Source of the DNA: Candidatus Kapaibacterium sp.
GTDB taxonomy: Bacteria > Bacteroidota > Ignavibacteria > Kapaibacteriales > UBA4661
DNA: 64,000 bases
Reading direction: 5' to 3'
Assembly: GCA_025455065.1 (NCBI GenBank)
Contig: JALONG010000012.1
Span: 1-64,000 of the forward strand
The notes under the pieces are model-generated. The model saw nothing but the letters and a program-made list of their open reading frames with translations, was not told the origin of the DNA and made no database searches. Shown here piece by piece: positions 1 to 7,982 of the stretch; within the stretch, counting starts at the first letter, position 1; the number at the start of each line of letters is the position of its first letter. A program made the position numbers and the translations under genes.

Positions 1-239
1 ACGGCGCATGATGTTGAGCAACAGGTTACAAACATTGTTCTATTCAATCCAATATACAAAGAATTTATGCATAATTGTCAACTCAAATTGGTATTACTCA
101 GGGGCTATATTCTTCGCAGATAAGTATTTCCAAGGGCGTAGGTTTCCAAGAGATTGCGCATCAACGTTTAGTTGGCGACGGTTTGAACGGATATGCGAAT
201 GCTACCTACAAAATTAAATCCTACGCACTCAAACCATAA
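1..239 (+). pseudogene. possible 3' end of a frameshifted or eroded gene
   Basis: I do not recognise this. One frame is open from base 1 to a TAA at 121-123 (40 codons). A second frame is open from 75 to a TAA at 237-239 and has a protein-like composition, ending in NGYANATYKIKSYALKP. The two overlap at 75-120, so a single frameshift there would give one reading frame that ends 40 bp before the terminator at 279-322. That position is what one expects for the tail of a plus-strand gene entering from the left edge. It could equally be chance open frames in intergenic DNA, since neither piece has a recognisable motif. Confidence 0.2.
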
Positions 240-278
240 AGCAACAGAATCCCCTGTTTCATTCCGATTTCAGACACC

Positions 279-322
279 AAAAAAGCCCGCTCGAATCACA
301 ATTCAAGCGGGCTTTTGTTTTT
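279..322. terminator. bidirectional rho-independent terminator
   Basis: A stem with the arms AAAAGCCCGCT and AGCGGGCTTTT is flanked by an A-run on the left and a T-run on the right, so it can terminate in both directions. It lies 47 bp past the rpsA stop codon on the minus strand, and 40 bp past a possible plus-strand gene end at 239. Confidence 0.85.
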
Positions 323-368
323 TTCGACAATCTGTGCCTATCTCGGCAGTTCAGCTAATCGGGTGAGA

Positions 369-2159
369 TTAGTCTGTCAAATTGTTCACACTGAGTTCAG
401 CAACGTAGTTTTCAGCGCCCGGAACGGGGTGGTTCGCATTGTAGGCGTTGATAGATGCTTGGTCAAGTGTTTTGAGGTGTTCCACTGCCGAAAGAACAAT
501 TTTCTTTGCGTCTTTGTCAAATTCAATGACGCGAAGCGGCAATGTTTCATCAACACGGAAGAAATCCGCAATGTTCTTCACCGGAGCGAAGGAAAGCTGC
601 GAAGTCGGGACAAAACCGTCCACGCCTTGCGGCAATTCCACAATCACGCCTTTTTCGATGATGCGAACAATGCGACCTTGTGTGCCAATGCCCACTTTGT
701 ACTCTTCCGAGAACACATCCCACGGGTTATCGCGGACTTGCTTGTGTCCAAGCGAGATGCGGCGTTGGTCGAGGTCAATGCCCAAGATAACAACGTCAAT
801 TTCCTCGCCTTTTTTCACAAACTCGCCGGGGTGACGAATTTTCTTCGTCCACGACAGGTCGCTAATGTGAACAAGACCATCCACGCCCGGTTCCAGTTCA
901 ACAAACACACCAAAGTTGGTGATATTGCGAACAGCGCCGCGATGTGCCGAATTAACCGGATATTTTTGAAGAAGTTCCTGCCACGGGTCAGGCGTGAGTT
1001 GCTTCATACCGAGCGACAATTTTTTGCCGTCGCGGTCAATGTTGAGGACGATAGCATCAACCATTTGTCCCATCGAAACGAACTGCGACGGGTGTTTGAT
1101 ATGCTCTGTCCACGACATTTCGCTGATGTGGATAAGACCTTCGATACCTTTTTCGATTTCGATAAATGCACCGTAATCGGTAAGGCTGACAACTTTGCCC
1201 TGTACGCGGGAACTCGGCTCGTATTTTTCGCCGATAGTATTCCACGGGTGCGGTGTGAGTTGCTTCATACCGAGCGAAATGCGGCGCTTTTCGGAATCAA
1301 AGTCAAGAACAACGACTTTAACTTTTTCGTCAAGCTGGACAATTTCTGACGGATGTGTAACACGACCCCATGAAAGATCGGTAATGTGAACAAGACCGTC
1401 CACACCGCCAAGGTCAATAAACACGCCGAAATCAGCGATTGCTTTGACATGACCTTCCAAGACAAGACCTTTTTCGAGGCGCTCCAAGACTTCTTGGCGA
1501 ACACCTGCGATTTGCTCTTCGAGGAGAACTTTGTGGCTAACGACAACATTTTCGTTAGGATGGTTGATTTTCACCACGCGAACATCCAAGTTACGACCAA
1601 TCCACGCATCAAAGTCACGCACGGGCTTCACGTCAATTTGCGAACCCGGCAAGAAAGCATCAATGCCCATAAGATCCACAACCATACCACCTTTGATACG
1701 GCGCAGAATCTTGGCTTGCACGATGTCTTGTGTTTCAAATGCTTTGTTGATGCGCTCCCAAATCCGCATGAAATCAGCGCGGCGGCGCGAAAGTACCATT
1801 TTACCGTCAGAATCCTCAATATTTTCGAGGAATACTTCAACTTCATCGCCGATTTTGAGTTCATCGCGGTTGGTAAATTCGGAAAGCGGTACGATGCCTT
1901 CCGACTTAAAACCAATATCAATAGCAACTTCGCTGTTGTTAATAGCGACGATGCGCCCTGTGATGATTTCGTTCTCGCTGATGGTCGAAAGGGTTTTCTC
2001 AAACATTGAGGTCAGCTGACCCGGGTCCATCATCTCAAAATCGAAATCATCATCCATAATGGATGTTACGGAATACTTCTTGTGCATTGCCGTTGGCTTT
2101 TTGCCTGCGGCGATTGCCATTTGTTCATCGGCAACCTGCGCGGTTACTTGTTCAGACAT
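369..2159 (-). CDS. rpsA: 30S ribosomal protein S1
   Basis: Ribosomal protein S1 binds mRNA on the 30S subunit and helps load leaders with weak Shine-Dalgarno sites, which suits a genome with few of them. Six S1 (OB-fold) repeats are visible, at roughly residues 55-130, 140-205, 225-295, 310-380, 395-465 and 480-550. The central ones carry the typical GVFIDLGGVDGLVHITDLSW-type core, and the sixth is the most diverged. The length (596 aa) fits the six-domain form. I place the start at 2159: a GGAGAA sequence lies 5 nt upstream, whereas the ATG at 2171 overlaps that Shine-Dalgarno. The gene is monocistronic: 208 bp separate it from the terD-like gene and a terminator follows. Confidence 0.96.
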   Translation of the reverse strand: MSEQVTAQVADEQMAIAAGKKPTAMHKKYSVTSIMDDDFDFEMMDPGQLTSMFEKTLSTISENEIITGRIVAINNSEVAIDIGFKSEGIVPLSEFTNRDELKIGDEVEVFLENIEDSDGKMVLSRRRADFMRIWERINKAFETQDIVQAKILRRIKGGMVVDLMGIDAFLPGSQIDVKPVRDFDAWIGRNLDVRVVKINHPNENVVVSHKVLLEEQIAGVRQEVLERLEKGLVLEGHVKAIADFGVFIDLGGVDGLVHITDLSWGRVTHPSEIVQLDEKVKVVVLDFDSEKRRISLGMKQLTPHPWNTIGEKYEPSSRVQGKVVSLTDYGAFIEIEKGIEGLIHISEMSWTEHIKHPSQFVSMGQMVDAIVLNIDRDGKKLSLGMKQLTPDPWQELLQKYPVNSAHRGAVRNITNFGVFVELEPGVDGLVHISDLSWTKKIRHPGEFVKKGEEIDVVILGIDLDQRRISLGHKQVRDNPWDVFSEEYKVGIGTQGRIVRIIEKGVIVELPQGVDGFVPTSQLSFAPVKNIADFFRVDETLPLRVIEFDKDAKKIVLSAVEHLKTLDQASINAYNANHPVPGAENYVAELSVNNLTD

Positions 2160-2367
2160 TGCGTTCTCCATATCGCATTGCTTCTTGGCTCGCGGCTGTT
2201 TTTCGTTTCATCGTTGCTCTTCAAAAAAAACTTCAAGTGCGCGAAAACGGCTTCAAAACGTCGTGAAGGTGCGATATTGTCAAAAAATAGTGAGAAAAAT
2301 TGTGAATTGGAAAAGGCTTTTAAAATACTACTTTTTGTGGAGATTTGCAAATTTTCTTCCACCGTTA

Positions 2368-3027
2368 TCACAAATACCGCTCACCGATAAATCGTATCGT
2401 TTCCTCAATGCCGCTCACGGGCGCAGGTTCACCGATTGCGACAAACTCCCAATTTCCGTTGGGCTTGCGCACAATCTTCCCCATCACCATTGACACAAAC
2501 CCGCGAAACTGCGCTTCGGAAGCGAGGTTAAACGTCGCCAATACGTCATCAACGCGGTGCTTTGAGCCTTCAAACACGCGGATTTTCGCGTAAGGAATCG
2601 CAGCAAAATCTTGTCCTTTGAAGGAGTTCAAGTACAGCACAATCGTCTGAACACGGCTATCAACGCGGCGGAGGTCAATTTCGATAATTTCGTTATCCCG
2701 CCCGTCGTCGCCATTGCGGTCGCCCGTGAGGTCGTCGCCGCTATGCGCGATTGCACCATCGTCGGAGTGCAGTTTCCGATAATACACTGTGTCAAGATAG
2801 GTTTTATCGGCTGCGAAGGTCGAAACACTGCCGTCCAAATCCACACTCCACGTTTGTTTGTCCTCCCACTTGATAAAACCCAGAAACGAGTGTTTTTCGG
2901 TGCGCTCAATCACACCCCAATTCAAGCCCACACACACGTGTTCAAGCCGCTTCCCGTCTTTTTCAAGGGAAATGGTCGAGCCTTTTTTGAGATTGATGCC
3001 TGTTTTTTTGTTGAGTTCGATTGCCAT
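2368..3027 (-). CDS. TerD-family stress protein (long form)
   Basis: A 219-residue member of the TerD/CABP family, Ca2+-binding proteins of tellurite- and membrane-stress clusters that act at the inner face of the membrane. The visible marks are the N-terminal LKKGSTISL, the VGLNWGV and VDLDGSVSTF strands, and an acidic metal-binding stretch around residues 95-112 (HSGDDLTGDRNGDDGRDNE), followed by the usual IEIDL segment. It is longer than the typical 190 residues, with an insertion near residue 45 and a C-terminal extension. It is the last gene of the pspA-terD-terD run, 108 bp after the other terD copy. No Shine-Dalgarno is seen. Confidence 0.88.
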   Translation of the reverse strand: MAIELNKKTGINLKKGSTISLEKDGKRLEHVCVGLNWGVIERTEKHSFLGFIKWEDKQTWSVDLDGSVSTFAADKTYLDTVYYRKLHSDDGAIAHSGDDLTGDRNGDDGRDNEIIEIDLRRVDSRVQTIVLYLNSFKGQDFAAIPYAKIRVFEGSKHRVDDVLATFNLASEAQFRGFVSMVMGKIVRKPNGNWEFVAIGEPAPVSGIEETIRFIGERYL

Positions 3028-3075
3028 GATATTTTACGTTATTGGTTGAGAATTTGGGATTTGGTCTGATGTACT

Positions 3076-3120
3076 GCGAGGCTCTCAATTTCGGTGTCTT
3101 CCCGGGTCAAAGAGCCTCGC
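3076..3120. repeat. 10-bp inverted repeat between the two terD genes
   Basis: GCGAGGCTCT (3076-3085) pairs perfectly with AGAGCCTCGC (3111-3120) across a 25-nt loop. A short T-run follows only on the plus strand, the wrong direction for the minus-strand terD genes. It is therefore more likely an mRNA-stabilising or processing hairpin between the two cistrons than their terminator. Confidence 0.5.
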
Positions 3121-3135
3121 TTTTCTCAAGTTTCC

Positions 3136-3696
3136 TCACGCATACTTGTTCACATAACCGTCCAAACCAATCTGTGTTCCTGCACCGGAAGCAACAAACT
3201 CCCACTCGCCGTTTACTTTGGAAAGCCGCCCAAATTCTACTTCGGTGGCAGTCGGATAATCATGCGCAAGGTCGTACCGCACGATTTCGCGGTTCGATTC
3301 CACATCCACCAAACGGATGTACGCATTTTGAATCATGCTGAAATTCTGCCGCCGCGTCGCTGCGTCGTGGATCGTCACAATCATCAAAATTTCCGTGATG
3401 TTTTCGTTCAGCATCGGCAAATACGCCATAATCACTTCATCGTCTCCGTCGCCAACGCCCGTGCGATTGTCGCCCGTGTGCTGCACCGCACCGTCGGGAG
3501 ATTTCAAATTATTGTAAAACACAAAATACTCGTCTTGCGGAATTTTACCGCCCGCAGCCAGCATAAACACTGATGCGTCGAGGTCGAGTGTGTGTCCGGG
3601 CTTTACGTCCCAACCCAAACCGATAAATATTTTTTTCAGCGACGGTTCTTTTTTGCTCAGATTGAAGCGACCGCCTTTTTGCAGCGAAATAGCCAT
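3136..3696 (-). CDS. terD: TerD-family stress protein
   Basis: A 186-residue protein of typical TerD length. It shows the family order: SLQKGGRFNLSKK at the N-terminus, IFIGLGWDVKPG, LDLDASVFML, then the Ca2+-binding segment HTGDNRTGVGDGDDEVI at about residues 93-109, and a C-terminal WEFVASGAG strand. TerD proteins are known from tellurite, phage and membrane-stress islands, and partner with PspA-like proteins in many phyla. Here a PspA-like gene is 23 bp upstream, consistent with one transcript. The start at 3696 is supported by AGGAG 8 nt upstream, one of the few good Shine-Dalgarno sites in the window. Confidence 0.92.
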   Translation of the reverse strand: MAISLQKGGRFNLSKKEPSLKKIFIGLGWDVKPGHTLDLDASVFMLAAGGKIPQDEYFVFYNNLKSPDGAVQHTGDNRTGVGDGDDEVIMAYLPMLNENITEILMIVTIHDAATRRQNFSMIQNAYIRLVDVESNREIVRYDLAHDYPTATEVEFGRLSKVNGEWEFVASGAGTQIGLDGYVNKYA

Positions 3697-3719
3697 TGGT
3701 GCGACTCCTGTGGAATGTT

Positions 3720-4784
3720 TTACGGGTTGTGTAAAAAAAAATTTCTGATTTTATCGTCGGTTGATTCTGCGGATTGCTCTGTCTGTGATGTTGAAACAGG
3801 CGTTGAAGCAGGCGTTGGAACAGGCTTCGGAACAGGCGGTGAAACGGTCTTCGTGGCTTGCTCCGCAAAAAATTCTTCCATTGTGCGGCGTTGCTGCTCC
3901 TGATTCATCACATTCAGCGCTGCGTTGTGTGCTGTTGTACTTTGCGCGGTTGTGCTTTGTACGGTTGTGGTTTGCGCAGATGATGATTGCTTGGTTTCCG
4001 GCGCTTTTTCACGCAAAGGCGTGGGCGATTGTTGTTGCTTTTCTGCTGCCGCGAAAGCAGTGTGAAAGCGCTTCAGCGAGGCTTCATTGCGCAAACGCTC
4101 TTTTTCGGCACGTTCTTGGGCAATTTCTTTGGCAATGCTGTTTTCAAGCGCTTGTAAAGCGGCTTCTGTGGTAGCGGCATGAAAGTCGCTTTGCTGCTTG
4201 TGTGAGGCTGCGAAGCCCTCCGAACCCGCTCCGCTCTCCAATTCCACACGCAATTCCGCATGAATTGTTTCGCGCTCCAAAAGTTCGTGCGACGCACCGG
4301 AAAGCCTGAGTTTTTCGACAAATTCCTCGTGCGAAGTCGCCGAAGCAAGTTGCGCCGTCAGCACAGTGCGCCGTGCTTTTAATTCCTCACGCTGAAGCCG
4401 CATAGAATCTATCTGCGTAACAAGTTTCTGCACAGCCGCGCTCATGTTCCCGACAATTCGCTCAAAAGAAGCAATGACCGTTTCGAGATTATGCTGCTCG
4501 CCAAGCATTGCCCGTGCTTCATCGGAGCGCCCTTCTTGCACAAGCGCCTTGGCGCGTTGCGTAGCGGCGGCATGAGCAGTCTTGTAACTGTGTAATTGTG
4601 CGGCAGCTTCGTCGCGCTCGGTTTGCGCACGAGTTTTTGCGGCTGTGAGGCGCTCAATGACCTCACCCATTTCGCGGAGCGCTTCGTCAATGACCCGCGA
4701 CGCATCATCCGCAGAAGGCGCTTGATTGCTCACATCCGGGGCATTTTCCCGTGTTTGCAACAGTGAGAAGAGACTACGAAACAT
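3720..4784 (-). CDS. PspA/IM30-like coiled-coil membrane-stress protein
   Basis: A 354-residue protein dominated by helical heptads from about residue 28 to 245, rich in A/E/K/R/Q. It has an N-terminal amphipathic helix (MFRSLFSLLQTREN) like that which anchors PspA/IM30 to membranes. The order (amphipathic helix, DEALREMGEVIERL, long coiled coil with repeated cysteine-free heptads) matches PspA/Vipp1, ESCRT-III-like proteins that stabilise inner membranes. Unlike the standard form of about 225 residues, it carries a C-terminal extension of more than 100 residues with low-complexity TTTVQSTTAQSTTA and PVPKPVPTPASTPVST stretches. It sits between a small membrane protein (17 bp away) and terD (23 bp), supporting the assignment. 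The family call rests on pattern and context. Confidence 0.7.
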   Translation of the reverse strand: MFRSLFSLLQTRENAPDVSNQAPSADDASRVIDEALREMGEVIERLTAAKTRAQTERDEAAAQLHSYKTAHAAATQRAKALVQEGRSDEARAMLGEQHNLETVIASFERIVGNMSAAVQKLVTQIDSMRLQREELKARRTVLTAQLASATSHEEFVEKLRLSGASHELLERETIHAELRVELESGAGSEGFAASHKQQSDFHAATTEAALQALENSIAKEIAQERAEKERLRNEASLKRFHTAFAAAEKQQQSPTPLREKAPETKQSSSAQTTTVQSTTAQSTTAHNAALNVMNQEQQRRTMEEFFAEQATKTVSPPVPKPVPTPASTPVSTSQTEQSAESTDDKIRNFFLHNP

Positions 4785-4801
4785 ACTACACGTTCCTACG
4801 A

Positions 4802-5038
4802 TTACTTTGTGGGTTGTTGTCCGCGCTCGTATTGCCCGTTTTCGTACTGAGAGCGGCGCACGGAATCTTTGTACAAATCCCGCGCCGTCCGCGCAGAATC
4901 TATCATTTGCTGCATATATCCGCGCCGACGTGCCTTCATGTCTTGCTTCAGTTGCAAGCGGTCTTTGGAAAGCAGCACAAAACCTATTGCGGCGGTGGCA
5001 ATAACGATGAGAATGAGAAAAAGACGAAGGGGAGACAT
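4802..5038 (-). CDS. small single-pass membrane protein
   Basis: A 78-residue protein with one N-terminal transmembrane helix (LFLILIVIATAAIGFVLL, residues 6-23) followed by a basic, charged helix (about 25-70) of heptad character. I do not recognise a family. It lies 6 bp downstream of higA and 17 bp upstream of the pspA-like gene on the same strand, so it is probably co-transcribed. It could act as a membrane anchor or partner for the PspA-like protein, in the position PspB or PspC takes elsewhere; that role is inference from location and topology only. Confidence 0.65.
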   Translation of the reverse strand: MSPLRLFLILIVIATAAIGFVLLSKDRLQLKQDMKARRRGYMQQMIDSARTARDLYKDSVRRSQYENGQYERGQQPTK

Positions 5039-5044
5039 AAAAAA

Positions 5045-5338
5045 TCAGTGAAAAGGTTGAATGGCGCTAAGGCTCTCGTTTTTTGATTGTGAAACCGACC
5101 ACAAATCAACTTGTTGTTGCAAATGCAGCCAAAAATTAGGGGTTGTACCCCAAAATCGGCTAAGGCGCAAAGCAATCTCCGGCGATATTCTGCCTCGCTC
5201 TCGAATAATATCACTCAAAGTATGAGTTGAAATGCCTAAGCGTTCAGCAAATTCCTTCTGCGTGATATTATGTGGCAAAAGAAATTCTTCTCGCAGCACT
5301 TCTCCGGGATGCGTAGGTTTGCGGTGTGTAGGAAGCAT
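5045..5338 (-). CDS. higA: HigA-family antitoxin (XRE helix-turn-helix)
   Basis: A 97-residue antitoxin of the HigA type, which binds HigB toxin and represses its own operon. It shows the characteristic HPGEVLREEFLLPHNITQ start, then the helix-turn-helix EFAERLGISTHTLSDIIRER (residues about 28-47), ISPEIALRLSRFWGTTPNFW and a short C-terminal tail. The ATG at 5338 is preferred over 5374, because it starts 4 nt after the higB stop and gives the usual N-terminus MLPTHRKPTHPGE. The higher start would overlap higB by 32 bp. Toxin-before-antitoxin order is normal for higBA. Confidence 0.9.
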   Translation of the reverse strand: MLPTHRKPTHPGEVLREEFLLPHNITQKEFAERLGISTHTLSDIIRERGRISPEIALRLSRFWGTTPNFWLHLQQQVDLWSVSQSKNESLSAIQPFH

Positions 5339-5342
5339 AGAA

Positions 5343-5630
5343 TTATTCGTCGTAATGTTTTGAGATGCGAACATCGTGTAAATGACCTTGGATTATACGA
5401 AATTCAATACGCCATTGTTGGTTAATCCGAATGCTGCATATACCCGTTTTATCACCGGAAAGACGCTTAAAACGATTTCCGGGCGGAACTCTCAAATCCT
5501 CTTCGCTACTTGCAGCATGAAGCATATCAAGTTTTCTACGAGCAATACCTTCCAATGAACTTGGAAAAGCAGCATAGCGCTTACCATGAAAAAGCGCTTC
5601 CGTTCCTTTATCACCAAACGAGTGAATCAT
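5343..5630 (-). CDS. higB: HigB toxin (RelE/ParE-superfamily mRNA interferase)
   Basis: A 95-residue HigB toxin, known to cut mRNA on the translating ribosome. The family pattern is clear: MIHSFGDKGTEALFHGKR at the N-terminus, ARRKLDMLHAASSEEDLRVP in the middle, PPGNRFKRLSGDKTGICSIR, and the C-terminal strand INQQWRIEFR with the usual W and R residues. It is complete and paired with higA. It begins only 16 bp after the thrC stop codon with no obvious promoter between, so read-through from thrBC is possible besides any internal higBA promoter. Confidence 0.92.
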   Translation of the reverse strand: MIHSFGDKGTEALFHGKRYAAFPSSLEGIARRKLDMLHAASSEEDLRVPPGNRFKRLSGDKTGICSIRINQQWRIEFRIIQGHLHDVRISKHYDE

Positions 5631-5646
5631 ATCTCACACAGACATT

Positions 5647-6972
5647 TTAATTTCCCAGCAAATACGCCTTCAACCGCGCATAATCATTCGGAATAACCGT
5701 TGAACGTTTTTCTTTGCGAACATAGTCCTGAAGCCGCTCAGGAAGTGCAACGGTTTTGCCGAGTGCCGGCTCAATAACCGTTCCAAACTTCGCCGGATGC
5801 GCTGTTGCAAGCACGATTCCAACGCTGTCCGCAAACTCAGGCTCTGCCAAAAGGCGCTCCGTTGCTGCATACCCGACGGCGGTATGCGGACACATCAAGT
5901 AACCATGCTCTTTTTCCACGCGCACAACCGTTGCCAGCGTTTCTTCGTCACTGACGCTTGCGGAGCGAATATCCCGCCGCACCGCATCAATGCTGCCGTT
6001 GTAGAGTTCTTGAATACGCACAAAATTGCTCGGATTACCCACATCCATAGCATTGGACGGCGTTTCCACAGACGGTTTGGCGTTGTAGGTGCCGCTCAGA
6101 AGGTACTGCGGGAAGGTGTCATTGCGGTTTGTTGCGGCAAGGAATTTTTTTACGGGAAGCCCCATTTTTTGTGCAAATAAGCCGCCCGTCAAATTACCAA
6201 AATTCCCGCTTGGCGTACAGAAAACCGCGCTGTTCCTTGCTTCTGCGGGTAATTGCGCCCATGCGCGGAAATAATACAGGCTCTGCGGTAACAACCGTGC
6301 GATGTTGATAGAATTTGCCGACGTGAGTTCGATTTCTTGCGTGAGCGAAGCATCTTGAAACGCCCGTTTTACCAGCGCTTGGCAATCATCAAACGTGCCT
6401 TGTACTTCCAAGGCAGCGATATTCGCGCCCATCGTGGTCAGTTGTTTTTCCTGCACATCGCTCACTTTGCCTTGCGGGTAGAGAATCACGACGCGGATAC
6501 CCGGAACATTCCAAAAACCATGTGCCACAGCACTTCCCGTGTCGCCGGAGGTTGCCACCAGCACACATAAATCGCCTCCTTTGGGGTGCGTCGTCCCAAA
6601 GATTTTCCGCGAATAACTCATCGCCCGCGCCATAAACCGTGCGCCGAAGTCCTTGAAGGCAAGCGTCGGACCATGAAACAGTTCCAGCGCATAGAGGCGG
6701 TCACTCACGCGCACAAGCGGTGCGTCAAAATTGAAAGCATCGCGCACAAACGGCTCTAAATCTTGTGCTGGGACTTCATCGCCGATGTATGCCTGCATGA
6801 CACGCACAGCCATTTCAGCAAAACTGAGCGACGGCAAGTCGTGAAAAAACTCCGCAGACAAGCGCGGAAGCGCTTCCGGCATCCACAAACCGCCGTCACC
6901 CGCAAGACCTTGCATTGCAGCGTGAAGAAAATCCGTATGGAGAGCGTGAGAATTAGTGCTGTAAAGATTCAT
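5647..6972 (-). CDS. thrC: threonine synthase
   Basis: A PLP enzyme that converts O-phosphohomoserine to threonine, the last step of threonine synthesis. The N-terminus (MNLYSTNSHALHTDFLHAAM, then GLAGDGGLWMPE) is typical of the class-I bacterial/fungal type. The PLP-binding lysine is K107 in GPTLAFKDFGARF. The phosphate-binding region shows VATSGDTGSAVAHGF, and a later ANSINIARLLPQSLYYF segment matches the family. At 441 residues it is full length. It follows thrB by 50 bp, completing an rsfS-thrB-thrC run. Confidence 0.96.
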   Translation of the reverse strand: MNLYSTNSHALHTDFLHAAMQGLAGDGGLWMPEALPRLSAEFFHDLPSLSFAEMAVRVMQAYIGDEVPAQDLEPFVRDAFNFDAPLVRVSDRLYALELFHGPTLAFKDFGARFMARAMSYSRKIFGTTHPKGGDLCVLVATSGDTGSAVAHGFWNVPGIRVVILYPQGKVSDVQEKQLTTMGANIAALEVQGTFDDCQALVKRAFQDASLTQEIELTSANSINIARLLPQSLYYFRAWAQLPAEARNSAVFCTPSGNFGNLTGGLFAQKMGLPVKKFLAATNRNDTFPQYLLSGTYNAKPSVETPSNAMDVGNPSNFVRIQELYNGSIDAVRRDIRSASVSDEETLATVVRVEKEHGYLMCPHTAVGYAATERLLAEPEFADSVGIVLATAHPAKFGTVIEPALGKTVALPERLQDYVRKEKRSTVIPNDYARLKAYLLGN

Positions 6973-7022
6973 AGTGACAAATTCATACTGAAAAATTCAT
7001 ACTAAAAAATGTTGGTCAAATC

Positions 7023-7982
7023 TTACCGAAGCGAAACAATACGCGGTGCGCCGTCCGAAAGGCGCGAAATGTAGAGCGTTCCTTCGGTACAAGCCTCAGT
7101 GAGTGCTTCGTGCATGGCTTTCCCGATTGCTTCTGCGGCTTCACGCGAGGCGGAAAGCGCAAACACCGACGGACCGGAGCCGGAGATACTGCATCCAAGC
7201 GCCCCAGCGCCGATTGCGGCTTGTTTCATTGCGTGAAAGCCCGGAATAAGCGCCGCTCTGTGCGGTTCGGCAACAACGTCTTGCAAGGAGCGTGAAATCA
7301 AGCCTTCATCGCATTTCATCAAACCCGCAATCAAACCTGCAAGATTGCCCCACTGCGTAATGGCGGTTTTCATCGGGATTTCTTTGGGTAAAATGCCCCG
7401 CGCTTCTTTGGTTGAAACTTCGCAATGCGGGCGAATGACGGTGCAGTAAAGGTTGTTGGGTGAAGGAATCCGCACAACGTCCGTGGGTTGGTAGCCGCGA
7501 ATAAGCACGATTCCGCCCATAATCGCCGGAGCAACGTTGTCGGCGTGTTCCGAGCCGCTTGCGATTGCCTCGCCTTTCATACCGTAGTCCACCAGCGCTT
7601 CCGGCGTAAGCGGCGTTTCCACAAGGGCGTTCAGCGCCACAAGCGCAGCCGCAGCACTCGCCGCACTAGACCCCATGCCGCTTCCGGCAGGCATACGTTT
7701 ACGAATGGACATCTCAACGCCAAATTCCGCCTTTTCACCGTCTAAATATGCCAAAACAGCGCCTCCGGCGGTGTTTTCTTGCGGGTTCGTCGGTAAGTTC
7801 AAATCGGGCAGACCGTCATCGCTGGAAATAGCCGTGATGCGCACTCCGCGCTCTTCTGTTACCCGCACCGTTACTTCGTCGCCGGGGGATTCTAAGGCAA
7901 ACCCCAGCACATCAAACCCGCACGCCACATTTGCCACCGTCGCAGGAGCGAAGGCGGTTGCTTCTGTTTTTACTGCTTTCAT
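7023..7982 (-). CDS. thrB: homoserine kinase
   Basis: A GHMP-superfamily kinase that phosphorylates homoserine for ThrC. The ATP-binding loop PAGSGMGSSAASAAAALVAL lies at residues about 98-117, the first motif is APATVANVACGFDVLGFALE, and the third GHMP motif is GAGALGCSISGSGPSVFAL. The length (319 aa) is normal. Its ATG overlaps the rsfS stop in an ATGA (7979-7982), so translation is probably coupled to rsfS. The substrate thrC lies directly downstream. Confidence 0.96.
   Translation of the reverse strand: MKAVKTEATAFAPATVANVACGFDVLGFALESPGDEVTVRVTEERGVRITAISSDDGLPDLNLPTNPQENTAGGAVLAYLDGEKAEFGVEMSIRKRMPAGSGMGSSAASAAAALVALNALVETPLTPEALVDYGMKGEAIASGSEHADNVAPAIMGGIVLIRGYQPTDVVRIPSPNNLYCTVIRPHCEVSTKEARGILPKEIPMKTAITQWGNLAGLIAGLMKCDEGLISRSLQDVVAEPHRAALIPGFHAMKQAAIGAGALGCSISGSGPSVFALSASREAAEAIGKAMHEALTEACTEGTLYISRLSDGAPRIVSLR

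Noticed and set aside
315-1349. Long plus-strand open frame opposite rpsA
   Set aside because: It lies antisense to a clear six-domain S1 gene and its translation has no sensible pattern; a shadow frame.
3076-3120. Inverted repeat as the terminator of the terD genes
   Set aside because: The T-run is on the wrong strand for minus-strand transcription; kept as a repeat only.
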